Source: Zonotrichia leucophrys gambelii (Eukaryota; Chordata; Aves; Passeriformes; Passerellidae). From it: a stretch of DNA of 64,000 nt. The stretch lies in assembly GCF_028769735.1 (NCBI RefSeq), contig NC_088170.1, positions 61,227,585-61,291,584 on the forward strand, read 5' to 3'. This document shows, one piece after another, positions 12,916-25,589 of this stretch. The position numbers and the translations under genes are program-made. Every line of letters starts with the position of its first letter. The first letter of the stretch is position 1. Below the pieces are notes generated by a model. The model saw nothing but the letters and a program-made list of their open reading frames with translations. It made no database searches and was not told where the DNA came from.

Positions 12916-13848
12916 TGTAAGAGACTGAAATGTTAATGGTTAATGACTGAAAGCAATTGCCCATTTGTGGAGGGGCAGGGTGCTGTGCTGAGGCTAGGCC
13001 TGTACCCCTCTAAGGGGGAGGAGGTGAGGTTTTGGTGTAATGTTCACCCCTAAGACAGAGGGGGTGAGCAGTTACCAACAGAGGTCACAAGGTCTTTAAG
13101 GGGAATAAGAGGCAGACCCTGCAAGGTGGGATGGGGCTTTTTATCATGCCAACAGCCCTCCCCTACATGGGTCACTCAGTTGTAAAACTCCCTCTCTCCC
13201 TGTGAAGGTCGTGAGGACGTTCATCCCTTCTGATGGGACATAACTGGCTCAACTGCGCTGATGTGAGAGCCAGCTGTTCTGTTTTAGAAGGTGTCATGAA
13301 GAATCAAAGTCCCCCAAAGTACCCCCAGACTCGTTTCTAAGACCTTCCACCAGAGGACTGAAAACTCCCCCTGTTCAGTGGCAGTACCTGGGTTTTTCCA
13401 CTTGAACCTCAGTTACTGGAGTTCCATCTGACTTCATGCTTTGCAGGCTTTTCCCCCAATCTGATGCATCAAGATGGTGACCATCACTTCAACAACCACC
13501 ACTTTGACAAATGGACATGCAAACTGCAACAATCAAGTCTTGTTGTGAGATCCATGGGTGGTATGTTTTTACTTTTATCCTATCTTTCTTCCTTCTTTCT
13601 TTATTTTCCTTTATAGACTTGCTTAAGTGATATTTTCATTCTTTCATATTGCTATAATACAACAGATAATAACCAAAATTACTACTTACTTGCTTTCCAC
13701 TGCAACCAAATTGCTCTCAAATAAACCCCACATACCTATATTTATAAGCACTGATTGTTCACTGTTGTTTCACTCTAATCCCCCACACCCCAAGGGATCT
13801 ATTACCAAGAAATTGTGTTACCCTTGCCTTTAGGAGAGAATTGTAACA
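12916..13848 (+). mobile_element. Solo LTR of an endogenous retrovirus, inserted in CR1
   Basis: A 933-bp unit begins TGTAAGAGACTG and ends GAATTGTAACA, bounded by ACACC/ACATC. It interrupts a CR1 copy precisely, which defines both borders independently of any LTR homology. An AATAAA lies at 13721-13726 (caaataaacccc). The 5' two thirds are GC-richer with no coding potential, and there are no gag, pol or env remnants beside it, so it is a solo LTR or LTR-like element. The strand is chosen from the poly(A) signal. The 5-bp duplication would fit several ERV classes; I do not name the family. Confidence 0.65.
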
Positions 13849-13925
13849 ACATCTCCCAGTGGACCTACCTGGTCAAAGGTCCATCCAATCTAGCCTGGAA
13901 CTCTTTCCCATTTTACACATAGAAA
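13849..13925 (-). repeat. CR1 LINE 3' end, second half of the interrupted copy
   Basis: Continues the CR1 at 12833-12915 in register. The reading tctcccagtggacctacctgg, ccatccaatctagcctgg and aactctttcc corresponds to the CR1 blocks that normally follow gcagggacacc. Divergence is moderate. Confidence 0.8.
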
Positions 13926-14333
13926 CTTCCTTGCTCTAAACCTGAGTCTGGCATGTGCTGAGCAAGCAGGTTCAGTTGCTCTTGTGCATCAGATTTACAG
14001 TCCCTGCTTGGACTTGTTTGTCTGGCTGATTTGTGTGTTTTCATCTGTTGGCTCCTTGTTATTCAGATTTGTCTGTTAGTGGTGAGGATTTGTGTATCAG
14101 TGATACAATTGCAGTAGAAGAGGAGCTCTCTGGTGGAACGCAGCAGCTGTTTAATAGTTTGTATCAGCAGTACCCAAACTGCAGCAATGCAGGGCAAGGA
14201 ACAATGCTCTGCTAAAACTCCTGGAGAACACAATGAAAACTACTACTCCAGGCTATGGAAATCTCAGCTTTCTGGAAGCTGTTTTAGAAACTCTAAAGGT
14301 CCCTCAATGAGTCATGATTTTACAGACAGAGCG
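13926..14333. other. Unassigned spacer between repeats
   Basis: No gene or repeat is recognised between the CR1 half and the next LTR. The stop-free frames here overlap each other and have no splice context. Confidence 0.4.
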
Positions 14334-14339
14334 GTAGTG
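14334..14339. repeat. Left target-site duplication (GTAGTG)
   Basis: GTAGTG immediately left of the LTR at 14340 is repeated exactly at 14722-14727, immediately right of it. Confidence 0.85.
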
Positions 14340-14721
14340 TGTGACGGTGGTCACAGGGGTCTTTGGATAAGGGAAGTGACAAGGATCTGACTCCATGTTT
14401 CAGAAGGCTTGATTTATTATATTATGATATATATTACATGAAAACTATACTAAAAGAATAGAAGAAAAGGTTCTCAGAAGGCTAGCTAAGCTAAGAATAG
14501 AAAGGAATGAATAACAAAGGTTTGTGTCTCAGAGAGCCCGAGCCAGCTGGGCTGTGATTGGCCATTAATTATAAACATCCAACATGGGCCAATCAAAAAT
14601 CCACCTGATGCATTCCACAGCAGCAGAAAATCATTGTTTACATTTTGTCTCTGAGGCCTCTCAGCTTCTCAGGAGGAAAACATCCTATGGAGAGGATTTT
14701 CATAAAAAGATGTCTGCGACA
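14340..14721 (-). mobile_element. Solo LTR, family A, copy 1
   Basis: A 382-bp LTR in reverse orientation: the + strand begins TGTGACGGTGG and ends TGTCTGCGACA, so the element itself starts TGTCGCAGACA and ends CCGTCACA. Perfect 6-bp target duplications (GTAGTG) flank it; six bases is typical of the betaretrovirus-like ERVK group, which is inference. The reverse-strand poly(A) signal shows as tttatt at 14413-14418 in gcttgatttattat. Near the element's 5' part are two inverted CCAAT/ATTGG boxes (ctgtgattggcc and gggccaatc). There is no internal retroviral sequence, so it arose by LTR-LTR recombination. Same family as 40739-41123, 48290-48783 and the palindromic derivative at 27168-27634. Confidence 0.85.
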
Positions 14722-14727
14722 GTAGTG
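14722..14727. repeat. Right target-site duplication (GTAGTG)
   Basis: Exact partner of 14334-14339. Confidence 0.85.
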
Positions 14728-14924
14728 CCTCTTGGAAACCTGTGCCAGAACTGAGCTCCTGTCACAGCATGGTGCATGAGGTGCAAAGTCACAGATAACA
14801 AAAATAAAATTAATGAGGTTTTTCTCTTGAGGGCCCTCATTTGACCAAAGCAGGGTTTTTCTTTGTTTGTGGATAGCTTTCCAGATTGGAGTTTGCACTG
14901 GCTTGGTTTAATTTCCTCTGCACA

Positions 14925-15240
14925 CAGTATAATCACTGAAATAACTGAGCTGGCTGCAATTATTGGCCATGCAATTTCATGCATCCGTGAAAATTTATTG
15001 AAGTACAAATCCTTGCATTTGCTCTAATTTGTGCTAATGAAAGGCCTTGGCACGTTTGCTGGTAAGTCTTATAAAGAGGACGATTCAGGGGGAATTCAAA
15101 GGGAATCGCTGTAATGATTTCAAATTAGAGTAATAAATTTGACTTTATCACATTAAAATTAATAAAACTGTTGTTAGTGATTTGATTTTCCACTACTGTG
15201 CACCTAGTATGGAATATAAAGATGGATCATTTTTTGAAGA
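14925..15240. promoter_or_regulatory. Enhancer-like AT-rich homeobox-site block (inferred)
   Basis: A dense set of TAAT/ATTA cores and octamer-like words (gcaattattggccatgcaat, ctaatttgtgctaatgaaagg, aaattagagtaataaattt, attaaaattaataaaac) follows directly after the LTR. Such clustering is typical of conserved developmental enhancers, but conservation cannot be seen from one sequence. A splice-like pair (acceptor ctctgcacacag ending near 14927, donor gtaagt at 15061) also brackets part of it. Confidence 0.25.
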
Positions 15241-15832
15241 AGTTTCTGGCCATCCACAGTTGAAACTTTTGATCAAAGCAGAGCTATAGATTTACATCTC
15301 AGCATATTCTCATTAAGAAATTTATCTCTGAAGGAATTATTAGGAACCATAAGAAAGAGTGGGCTACAGAAACACAAAGGCTATCCAGCTGCAGAATGAG
15401 AACAAAGTTTAATGAATATTTAGTTTAGAATTTACTTATGAGCTGATTAATGATACAAAGTTATGTTTCTTCCTCCAGATGATAGTATAATCAGAAAAGT
15501 GATGTGCAGTAGCAGTATGGATGTGACATTTTTATTTTTCATACCAAAATATGATTTGCCTGAAAAGCAAACATATTGTTCCTGTGCTGGTTGAGGCTGC
15601 TCTGCAGTGAACATACACATTATGCTCAGTCATGGAAATTCATCTCTTTGTCCATCATATTGTACTTCTCTGCAGTGAAAGCAAAAGCTTTCAAATGTGC
15701 TTTTTCCTTCTGTATTCACAAAAATAATAAATTTCCACATGAATAAAGATGAAGAAGCATAAAAACCACTCAGCTGTCTGTTGAAATTCAGCTGCACTGT
15801 AAATTCCTGCAGGAGAATGTCCTGACTTGTAC

Positions 15833-15890
15833 CCCCAAGGAGGGAATCACCAGCCTGTGCCCTGCCAGAAGGGTGATTCCCTCCTTGGGG
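15833..15890. other. Perfect 19-bp hairpin
   Basis: CCCCAAGGAGGGAATCACC at 15833-15851 is exactly complementary to GGTGATTCCCTCCTTGGGG at 15872-15890, with a 20-base loop between. The stem is GC-rich inside AT-rich DNA and has no mismatch or bulge. It is a little short for a typical microRNA precursor (58 bases in all) but could be one, or a recent inverted duplication or the core of a small transposon. Confidence 0.6.
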
Positions 15891-15899
15891 TGCTGAGGG

Positions 15900-18326
15900 C
15901 TCTGATCTGGGCTCTCTCTCTCTCAGTGGGGCTGCTGACTCTGCTGTGAAGTTATAAACTGTGCCAGTAATTAAATAATGCACAGATAGCAAAATTAATT
16001 TTGATTGCAATCATAAGGCAAATGGAACAATCTTCCTTTGGTACAAGGTGTGAAGGTGGAGGAGGATAGAGGGATAGAGGATTGTCTTTAGGAACAGCTG
16101 AAGAGAAAGGAAAGAAGAGAAGGACTATTTCTAAAACTGATCCTGTTTTCTCATCTTCTCTCCCCTTTTTATTAACCTCCAAATTCTCCTCTCTGGCACC
16201 TTTTTTCCATCTAATCTTAGCTCTCCCTTCATCTTGTCACCTCTAAGTCTCTTTGTCTGGCCGGACGAGTTACTGAGGATCCATCTTGTTGTACCTGTGC
16301 TGTCCCAGGAGTATAGTGATAGCAATCTGAAAGCCAAATGCTCTTTGTGCCAATAAATTACTTTTAGAAGAGCGAGGCCCACCCTCTGGTCCCAAGGGAA
16401 TTTCCTGAGCCTGGCCCCTGACCCTATTCAGCTGCTAGCACAGCTGGTGCCAACAACACCTTGGGGAGGAGGCTTTTTGGCACAGGGGTATCATATGTAA
16501 GAAAAAACACACAATCCTAGCCCTCTTCCTAGGGAAAACAGGAAAATTCTATATCATCATGATCTTCAGCCAGTTCTTGATGCAGAAAACCATTTCTTGA
16601 CATTGGACAACCAGGATCATGTCAGGATTCCTGGAATAAAGCACTGCCTAGGTGTCTGTAATGGCTATTTATGTTCAGGTGGAGTATATAATGGCAATAA
16701 ACTATTTACAGCGAAAGCTATTTTACAGTCAACTCCTCCTTCTATGAGAAACTGATTTGCAGCACCCAGCTGTTTTGGAGGAGCATCATGGCAACACATA
16801 TTAGACATGTGTGGGGAAACAAACCTCATGGCCATACTTCTCATTGCACTGCAGACAGCTGTTGTTACTTCCCTCATCAGTAAGGTACAAAATTGGAATT
16901 AATTCTTTTTTTTTTAAAGATTTTCACCTGCTTGGCATTACCCTTAACAAAACAGCATGAATGTATGCCATAAAATGATCATGGGTGGGTAGTGATTAAG
17001 TGCTAGAGCTATGGAAATGAAAGTCCCTCAGCCTGACTTCTGTAAAAATTTGCTTTACATACAGCCTAAGCTGTGTCCACTTCTTTTATTAACTATACAT
17101 TAGAGATACAGGTTTCAGTGAAGAAAAAGAAGTAGGGAAAAATGTTTTCAGGAAAACAAAATTACTCCTGGGTTTTGGAGATATTTATGAGAAGGCTCTC
17201 TTTGCAGGGTTTTAGAGTTGTTTTTTCTCCCAGAAGCCAATGTAGAACTGCTGTCCAATAACTATCACAAATTGATTCATTGTTCAATTTTTCACTCCAA
17301 GTTCCTGACAGTCTGGATCAAGCAGCTAAGTAGCAATTAACAACATTTATGGATGGCTGATGCAAAATAGAGATTGACTACAAGGTGATCCCTCTGCTCT
17401 GCTTAGCTCTTGGATTTGTTTGCAGGCATTAGGCAGATGGAAGAGGCAGTGAGGAGCTTTATATAGAGAACAGGATGTACAGGGAGAGCACCATCTTCCG
17501 ACAATGTTCTGAACCAATCTGAGAATCAATAGCCTAGTGTTCTTAGAGTTATTTTCTAATTTTTTTCATTTAAAACATTTGCTTTTATTTTAAACATAAA
17601 CTCTCTCATATTACAAATCCTATAAATAAGAATGTCTTTTGAGATACAACATTTCAGCAGTTGAAAGGGAGAGGCATGAGAGTTAAGCTCTCTGAATGGA
17701 TGTAATGGCACTTTTTTAACATTATAAAACAAAAGAATTTCTATTTAGAACTTACCTCTTTTTTGGATTTTTTTTTTCTTTCTTCCTGTTTACAAAGCAA
17801 AAGCAGTTGTATCATACCCTGTTATTTTTCATGCAACACACTCATCTAGGGGAAGGTATTATGGTAGTAGGTGTTATTGTGAGGTGCTCCAGAAATTTAG
17901 AACAAATACTCTAGTAATGTTTTGGGGTTTCTGAAAGAGCTGTTTGAAACAGGTAATTTCTAACTCTTCTCTTACAAAGCTCTATGCCTCCCTCACCAGG
18001 AACTCAACAGCAGAAAGGAGTGAAAGCCAGCGAACAAGAACCCAAAAAAGCTTTATGGTATCAGAGCTTTAATAGATGTTTTTCAATGCTTTCTGGGTCT
18101 CAGAGTGAGAAACTGAAAAATCCATGTTCTGAAGAGATATAGGTCCTGCTTGCAGGCTTTCAGGGCAACAAAACAATATCTCCATGGCTGGGAATTTTTA
18201 ACTTCAAATGTCAGATCAGGCTGGTCCACATTCATGATGTGGTTTAGTTTTGAATAAATTTGGGCAGAAGATCTTATGTTTGCAGGAGACAAGGATTTAT
18301 TCTTATCTGCCCTGCATACCACTTAC
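15900..18326. other. Gene-free stretch
   Basis: 16000-16480 is pyrimidine-rich then GC-richer, with overlapping minus-strand ORFs (15952-16382) lacking domains. A word like tgccaataaattactttt near 16349 resembles an LTR poly(A) region, but no borders are visible. The remainder is AT-rich with T-tracts (16908-16915, 17768-17778). Confidence 0.4.
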
Positions 18327-18377
18327 CTATCTGCTTGGTGGATTAAAATTAGACTGACTCCTGGGGGAGAATGATTA
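18327..18377 (-). other. Small minus-strand exon-like block
   Basis: On the minus strand, acceptor ccttcttctctgctcag lies right of 18377 and donor ATAG/gtaagt lies left of 18327, bracketing 51 bases. One frame is open (NHSPPGVSLILIHQAD) and enters and leaves so that its trailing AG joins the first base of the 1572-1788 exon in phase. Splice signals are strong on both sides, but 17 codons carry little information and decoy exons are frequent. Confidence 0.2.
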
Positions 18378-21300
18378 CTGAGCAGAGAAGAAGGAAGTGG
18401 CTAAGGTACTTTATAAATAAATTTATCACCTAACTGCACTTTATGACTTATATATTCTCTGCTAGCAGCAACTAGAGTGCTGCAAATTACTTTGTTACTA
18501 AAGAAATAAATATCCATGTCTTTCCCCATCAATCTATCTCCTTCTTCATATTCTTTAAGGCAGGGATATTGCTTAAAATAATACATACAGTCTGATTGCA
18601 AAATAAGGTTGAAACTTGTTTTAATTGAAAATTAGTTTGTTTAATGGATCTGTTTCAAGAAACTGGGTTGTGAACTCTTTTTCTGCATTTCAAAAACCCA
18701 TTACAACCAAATTCATACATTGCCTTTAGCTCACACTGAACTTTGAAAAAATTTATTCTGTCCAGTATTACACTTCCATATTGGTCATAGTGGCCATGTA
18801 AAAATATGTGCTTCTTCTTGCTATGGTTTACTCCTACTAAAGGGGAAAGAGGGAGGAGGGAAGGAATTATCCCCACCCAGCAGTGCTCCTGGGGTACCCC
18901 TGGTACAGCTCATCCATAACCTGGGTGCTGCCCTCCTGCCAGGAGAGGGTGATGAAGTGACAGAAGGAGTTTGTCCCCCTCCACCCTCCACAGCTCAGCA
19001 GCACAAGGGTCCCAGATCAGCCTTCTATTGGTGTCCATTGAAGAGAAGAGTTTGCAGCCAATTTTATGGATGTGTAAGGTGAACTCCAACAGAAAACGCA
19101 GACTTCCTCAGCTCCAGCTTTCCAGGAGGTCCAGCCCTAATGATGTTGCTGCTATAATTATCATGCCCCATTTGATGTTTGCAAGAAGACTGAGCAACGA
19201 TCACTTACAACATCAACAAGCAAATGTGTTTATAAAGATCAAACTGATGGGTGACTTAGAGACATCCAATTTCACATATTTCATTTGCAAATTGTTCCCT
19301 GAAGATTTTGTTTACTTTTTTATAAACTCCTTCATCTTTATAGAAAATCAATTCTCTGTCATCTAAATGTTGTCTTATAGCTCAGCATGCCCTCAATTTA
19401 TTTTTGTATTGCTCCCTATTAATGGGAGTGTATATTAGAAATAGCTGTGAAATATATGCTGTGCTTTCTTGCTGGGGACAATTTTAAAGAAGTTTGATGA
19501 AATTATATTTAAAGTGAGTGGTCTAAATTTTAGATTTGTATAATTTATATGTCCAGTGTGACAGATTAATCATAGGTGCCTGTATAACTTAAAATTCAAA
19601 ATAAACAAAAATTAACTTGTTGGAATTGTCGTGTAAGCAAGAAATTAGTTTGAGTAATAAAAGAAGATTTTAAGCCAACTTTTTATTTTCAATGCTCCCA
19701 GCCTTAAGTTAATAGAATTAATGGACTACAGTTTACCATAGGGAGTTTTGTGTTTCAGAAGGGACTGATGTAGACAAAAAATAATGATGGCTGTCAGCTT
19801 TGCATGAAGAATCCATAAAAATCACCTGCAAGAGAGAAGAGGTTTTGTGGACTTCAAACTAATGGCCTGTGCTTGTACAAACACCGGTGAAAAATCAGAG
19901 TGACACTGAGAATCTACAAAGGCCATGTTAAACAACTGCATTGAAACATATGATAGGAAAATTTGGGGTTGGGTGGATGTCATGGCTATTGAAAACCAGT
20001 TATTAAAATAAACATTTATTTTTTGATCACTGGAGTTGATCTGACTAACTATAATCTTCAATTTATACTGCTTTCCTTCTCTTTATCCCAAAGTACTAAA
20101 ATCAGAGTCTTTTCCCGCACTCTGCAATTACAATTTCTCATCATCACTAGCATCTCCAACTCCACAGAAGAGGGGAAGAGAAGCATTGGAGTGAAGCAGA
20201 TGATGGTCAGTCTGGAACTGACTACCAATATTTTTGGGGGAAGCAATACAAGGAATGGGGGTGAAATAAGTAGACAAGAAAGTATGGCTGCTGAACACAG
20301 AGGAGAGAAGTAGTACTGGGAAAATCACATTTGTGAACTTTGCCCATTAAAACTGAAAATAGCTAAACAAAATTATAAAAGACACCTCCATTATAAAAAT
20401 CACCATATCATATCATATCATATTATTTTAATAAAAAAGATTATCTTGGGAATTTAAAACATTTACTTCAACTGAATCCTGAATTTAAAAGAATACTGTA
20501 CATTAAATCAGGAATAGAACCTGAATATTGCCTTTATTTTTAACAATAAAATTAGTGTCTAAACTTGGCTCTTGCAGATAAGTGAAAGCACTAACAGGAC
20601 AAACCAACCCTTCCCTCACCCATCTATCTCCAAGTAAATGTGTAAAAGTATAAAAGAAACGTGCAAGTACTAGTCAAAACATAATGATGTATTAAAACCC
20701 CACCTCAAATGTGTCTAGCTGTGACAGGGAAATCTTTTGTAAATGGAAATTTTCACTCCACAAAATGCAAATGGTGAAATTAAAATGAAGATATAAATTG
20801 AACAAAGCAAGAAGTGTGTTATTCATAGTGATAACAAAAGCTCTCTTGAGTCTGGCAGACTTTGACCATCTTGTGAACATACTAGCAGTATCTATGTAAG
20901 ACTCTAGCAATGGTCCTAAAGTATTTTCAGTCCAAATGATTCTTAGTTAAAGACTGTACTCATATCTCCATAGGAAAAGTACAGAATAATTATATTATCA
21001 ACCTGTGCAAAATGGCTGAGTAATGATCAAATCTTAAAATTTGAACCAATGTTGTGATAGATTAATCATGGCCACGAAGTATGAAGGAGCTCAGATGGGA
21101 ATACTCTGACAGCCCATAATAAATCAACTAAGAGCAACATGCAGAGCTAGTAAATAAGCTCAGAACCAAATATAGAGCATGAGTCAGGCAGAGAGCTAGA
21201 ACAGCAAATAATATAAATAAATATGGAAACTAAGAAAGATATATTGGATTGCTGCAAATGCAGAAATACATGAATAAGAGTTAAAACTAATGAAAAATAA

Positions 21301-24300
21301 AACCTAAGCACTATTGGCACTTCAGGAAAGGCAAAAATATTTCCAAGTGTTTCATCTGTAAAACAATACTGACAGCAATTTGAATAGGGAGGTATTTGTA
21401 TCAGTGCTGGCTGCTGGAAGAAGGGATGAACATTCTGCAAAGCAGGCCTTGACTGGAGCAGTAGAACAGCCCAAAAACAGCCCAGAGCCCAAGTGGGAGA
21501 CAGCAGCATCAGACTGGCACCACAGACTCTTCAAACAGGTAGTCAGCACACCTAGATCTGGTAAATATGAAATGTTGATTATTTATGGAAATATTGGGAT
21601 ACAGACCCTGGAAAGGAGAAATCGTTACAAACCCTAAGTGAACATAATAAATCAATTCAGAAACACTGTAACCAACCTCCAAATCTCAGAATATCTCTCA
21701 TAAATCACAGTTTTTTGAAAAATCTGAGGCACTGATTAACCAGAGAATGAAACAACTACGGCTTCTTCTTCTTGATACATTTATCCCATATGTCAGAGAA
21801 TTAGTGACCTATTCTAGAACACTTATGATACAATGAAAAGGTAAAGACTAGAGTGACAGGGCAAGAGTTGAGGCATGTTCCTATGAAAGGGACAGCCTTA
21901 AGTTCTTCTCATTGACATTAACATCAATGGAATAGAGATGGACAAAAATTGAAAGAAATGTCTTGCAGTGATGTTTGTGCATGAAAAGTTCACCCAGCTC
22001 TTTCAGGAGCAGGAAGCCATTCAAGCAGAACATGGCCATAAATCCCTGGAGGGCATTTCTTAAAAGCAGGCTGCTCCAGAGTGCTTTCAGCACATGCTCC
22101 AAGGTAACAGCACAATTCTTTTACACATATGCTGCAAGAAATGGACTGCAATTACTGACAACTTATCCAGGCAGGAACTGTGACATTAAATGAAAGACAA
22201 GTGAATAAGAATACAAAATTGCAACCTTTTCATAAATATAAAAGACAGGAGAATACTGAGACCATTGGACAATAAATTTTCACATCTCTTTTAAGAAAAG
22301 ATCTGGAGAGAATTGTATAAAACACATATGATAAACATTTACAAATATTCATAACATTTTTCCTTCCATCTGTCTGATATACAGAAAGACATCTCAATTC
22401 TACTGAAGTGTGCTAGAAAGACTGACATGAGACAAATATCCAAGAATGCATCAAAATGTACTTTGCAGTCAAACTGATGTGTCCAGACTACTGAGAAAAG
22501 AAATTCTCCATTCCAGAATACATGCCTGTACCAGAAAGCTTAGGCATCCTGTGTATCAGCAAACAGCCCTGAAGATCTCTGAGATGTCATAAGATTTGAC
22601 AAAGGTAGGAGAAGTTCAGGCAAGGCACAAAAGAAAAAAACATACAGTCTTATAGCAGGAGAAAAACAGATCACTTGAACAAAAAGCACTCGTGACAGTG
22701 GCCTGATTCCTTGACTGCCTCAGTGACAGGTGAAGCAATGTGCTTGTTAAGCACACTTGTTATCACAAAGTATTATTTGAGAGAAGGGAAATGAATGAAA
22801 ACAGGAACCACTCAGGGTCAGATGGAATGTTCCTCTGGGAAGAGAAAATATTTTGGGTTGTGTAAGAGAACAGGTTGAGCACAGAGGTGGTTCTGCAAGA
22901 TATCCCTTCACTTTAATATGGCCTGGAACTTCCTAAACCAAAAGTGCTGGGTTTGGTTATTAACCTCCAAGAAATGCTTTTTTTCCATGCAATTTTCTTT
23001 ATAATCAAAGGATTCAATCCTTTCAGTGTGCAGTATGCCTTTGTGCAACTGAAGTGTACTATCTGCTCATTTCTTCACCTTCTCTTCTAAAAGCTCTCTC
23101 TAAAAGTACTTCAGTGTTTTCTCTGGCAGTTGCTGTTGATCTCATGTGAGCTTTCTCATGTGTTCTCAAACATTTTTTAAGTACCATGACTCATACCAAT
23201 ATCTCTTTGCACATGAGGCTTTGCTAATGTGGCATAGAGCAGAAAATTAACTCAATAAGTTTTACAGGTGAAACATGCATTTCTTAGAAGCCCAGAACAG
23301 CACAGAGGCAGAACAGCTGGAGTTTTGTTGGCTATAATGTTTCTGTGACAACAAAAGCACATCTGTTTCTTTTGTGCCAAAGTACTGCTGGGATGCCATC
23401 CAGAGCAGGGCTGATTTCACTGGAGGTTGTACCTTTGCTGTCTTTTATCTGCTTACAGTGAAGAAAGTTCATGCACAGTGCAAGGTATGAGCAGCATTGT
23501 AGAGTCATTCCCTACTCATCTGCACAACTGTTTCAAGCTGTCTCTTACATAAGGATGAACACTGAAGAGTCGGTGCCTAGATGTCAACATAATAGACAGA
23601 TAAGAAATATCTTGTATGAAGGGAAAGATTTTGTACATGAGTGAAGAACAATGAGCTAATGAGTCATGGATGTCCTGCATGAAATCTCTTAAGCCTATTT
23701 GAAGGCTTATCCCATTCTAACCCCAAATTATCTCACTAAGTCTGACTAGGAAAGGGGGAGATGTTTGCATATTCATCTTATAAGAATTTTACATCTATGT
23801 GATGCTTTAGTGGGTTTGCTGGGAAAAGAGAATTAAAAGAAATCATCTAATTTGGAGCTGTAGCATTCGAGGATGCAATTAATTTTCTCAGCACACTGCA
23901 GGTTTCTCCTGCAGCAGAAAGCACACACAACATCCTCCTGCAAGGCCATTCAGACTCCTTGGAACCCCTCAGCACTCACCAGCCAGCTGCAAAGGAACAG
24001 CTGGACAGAAAACAGCAGCAGCAAGTGAAGGAGCTGCTGGTGGCATCTTCCAGATCTTAACCAGATCATTCCCAACACTCAGGGGATGATCCAGCCAAGG
24101 GTGATGGGGATTTGCAGCCCAAAACATTCCCCAGGTCCTGCAGACATCTCTGCTGCACACCGAGCTGAAGTGGGGAATGAAAGATATGATGAAATTTCTG
24201 CAGGGCAGGGGGAAAATGGTTCAATTTTGAAGTTCCTCATCAAAAGAACCTGAAGCACTTTTTTAGTGTCTCAACAACTCCATACTAACTTCTTAAATGT

Positions 24301-25589
24301 TAAGTACTGCAGAAACATGAATCCTTTTACCACTTTTGCCATGTTTGTGGTTCTTAGGAAGGCTTTACTATCTCTTAGCAGTTAAAGTGAATTGTTTCTG
24401 AAGCTTTTTTTATTTTGACTCTACTTTTTTTTCAGACTATATTAACTTTATTTTTACATCTTCCCTGAAAATTCATATTTTCTTAACACATTAGAGGCAT
24501 ATACATCTACAATTAAAACAAGAAAAATCCCCAAAAAATTTGAATTAATGCTCTGTAGTACGTACCATGGTGCTTTGATACTTCCACATGTGTCTCGTGA
24601 TATCTTCAAGAAAACTCATTTAAAATCTGTCTAAAGTATATATAAAGTCCAAGGTTGCCATCAATGACAAGCACATATTCATTGCAGCATCAGTCACTCA
24701 GGTTTCAGAGCTCCATTGCCCTCTCTCTGACTGGGCTGGCAAATGAGTGGAGCTGCAGCTCCCTGTCCTGGACATGTTATTAACTAAAGCATGGACAGTG
24801 AAGACCTTAGTTACCATGATGAATGAAGACCTGTCACTGTCTGTGTAATTTAGAAAGTACAGCTGACCCTCTGTTCTCTCCTTACTCATCAGGCATAATT
24901 GCTTAATGACTGAAATCAGAAACTAAATCATACATTTATCAGCATGTAATATATAAATATATACATATATGAACTCATCCACAGTCAGAAGTTCTCCATC
25001 TTTTATCCTATGTATTGCTTTATGATAATTTCTTGTCATTCTTAGAATATATAGTGGGCTGTTAATAAATAATCTTCACTTCTCTCTTTACTTGTAGGGA
25101 GTGGTCTCTGAAGAGCAGTGACACTGTAGCAACATTTCCATCCTATATTAAAGTCACCCACAAGGCATCTGAAAAGGGAGCCTGATTTTTTGAGCCAACC
25201 TTGAAAATACTGGTTAAAAAAAATGCACAAAAAAAAAAACAAACAAACAAACAAAAAACCCCCCAAAAAACAAAACCAAAACCAAAAAGAATTAACTATA
25301 CAAGGATGGCAGAAAATCTGGATCTCAAATTCAGGCTGAATATAGCTGAAGAAATTCCAGTAGCCCACAGAAAAACTGCTACCAGGAACAGCCTCCCTCC
25401 TCCCCACCTCACCCCCAAAACCCCACTGCTGTCAAGGACACCGGATTTTTATTTAATTCACCCTCCTTGCTTTCTTGCACAGCTAATGCAGCCAGGCAAG
25501 CATTTCTGAAGCCAAATATCTGATGAGACTGTCATGAGAAAGAATAACACTTGAGCTGTGTGAAGCTAAAGAGCCAGGCAAGAATCTGC
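18378..25589. other. Long gene-free stretch
   Basis: AT-rich throughout, with only chance ORFs. The largest is 18971-19366 on +, which has no splice context or domain. A five-base ATATC repeat sits at about 20404-20424. 23880-24170 is a GC-richer patch whose minus-strand frame ends at a gtgagt donor near 23980 but has no good acceptor. No repeat family recognised. Confidence 0.45.
25215..25290. repeat. A-rich CAAA low-complexity tract
   Basis: Runs of A interrupted by C, including caaacaaacaaacaaaa, then a C-run and more A-rich sequence. The encoded Lys/Gln/Pro frame is a composition artefact. Confidence 0.8.
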
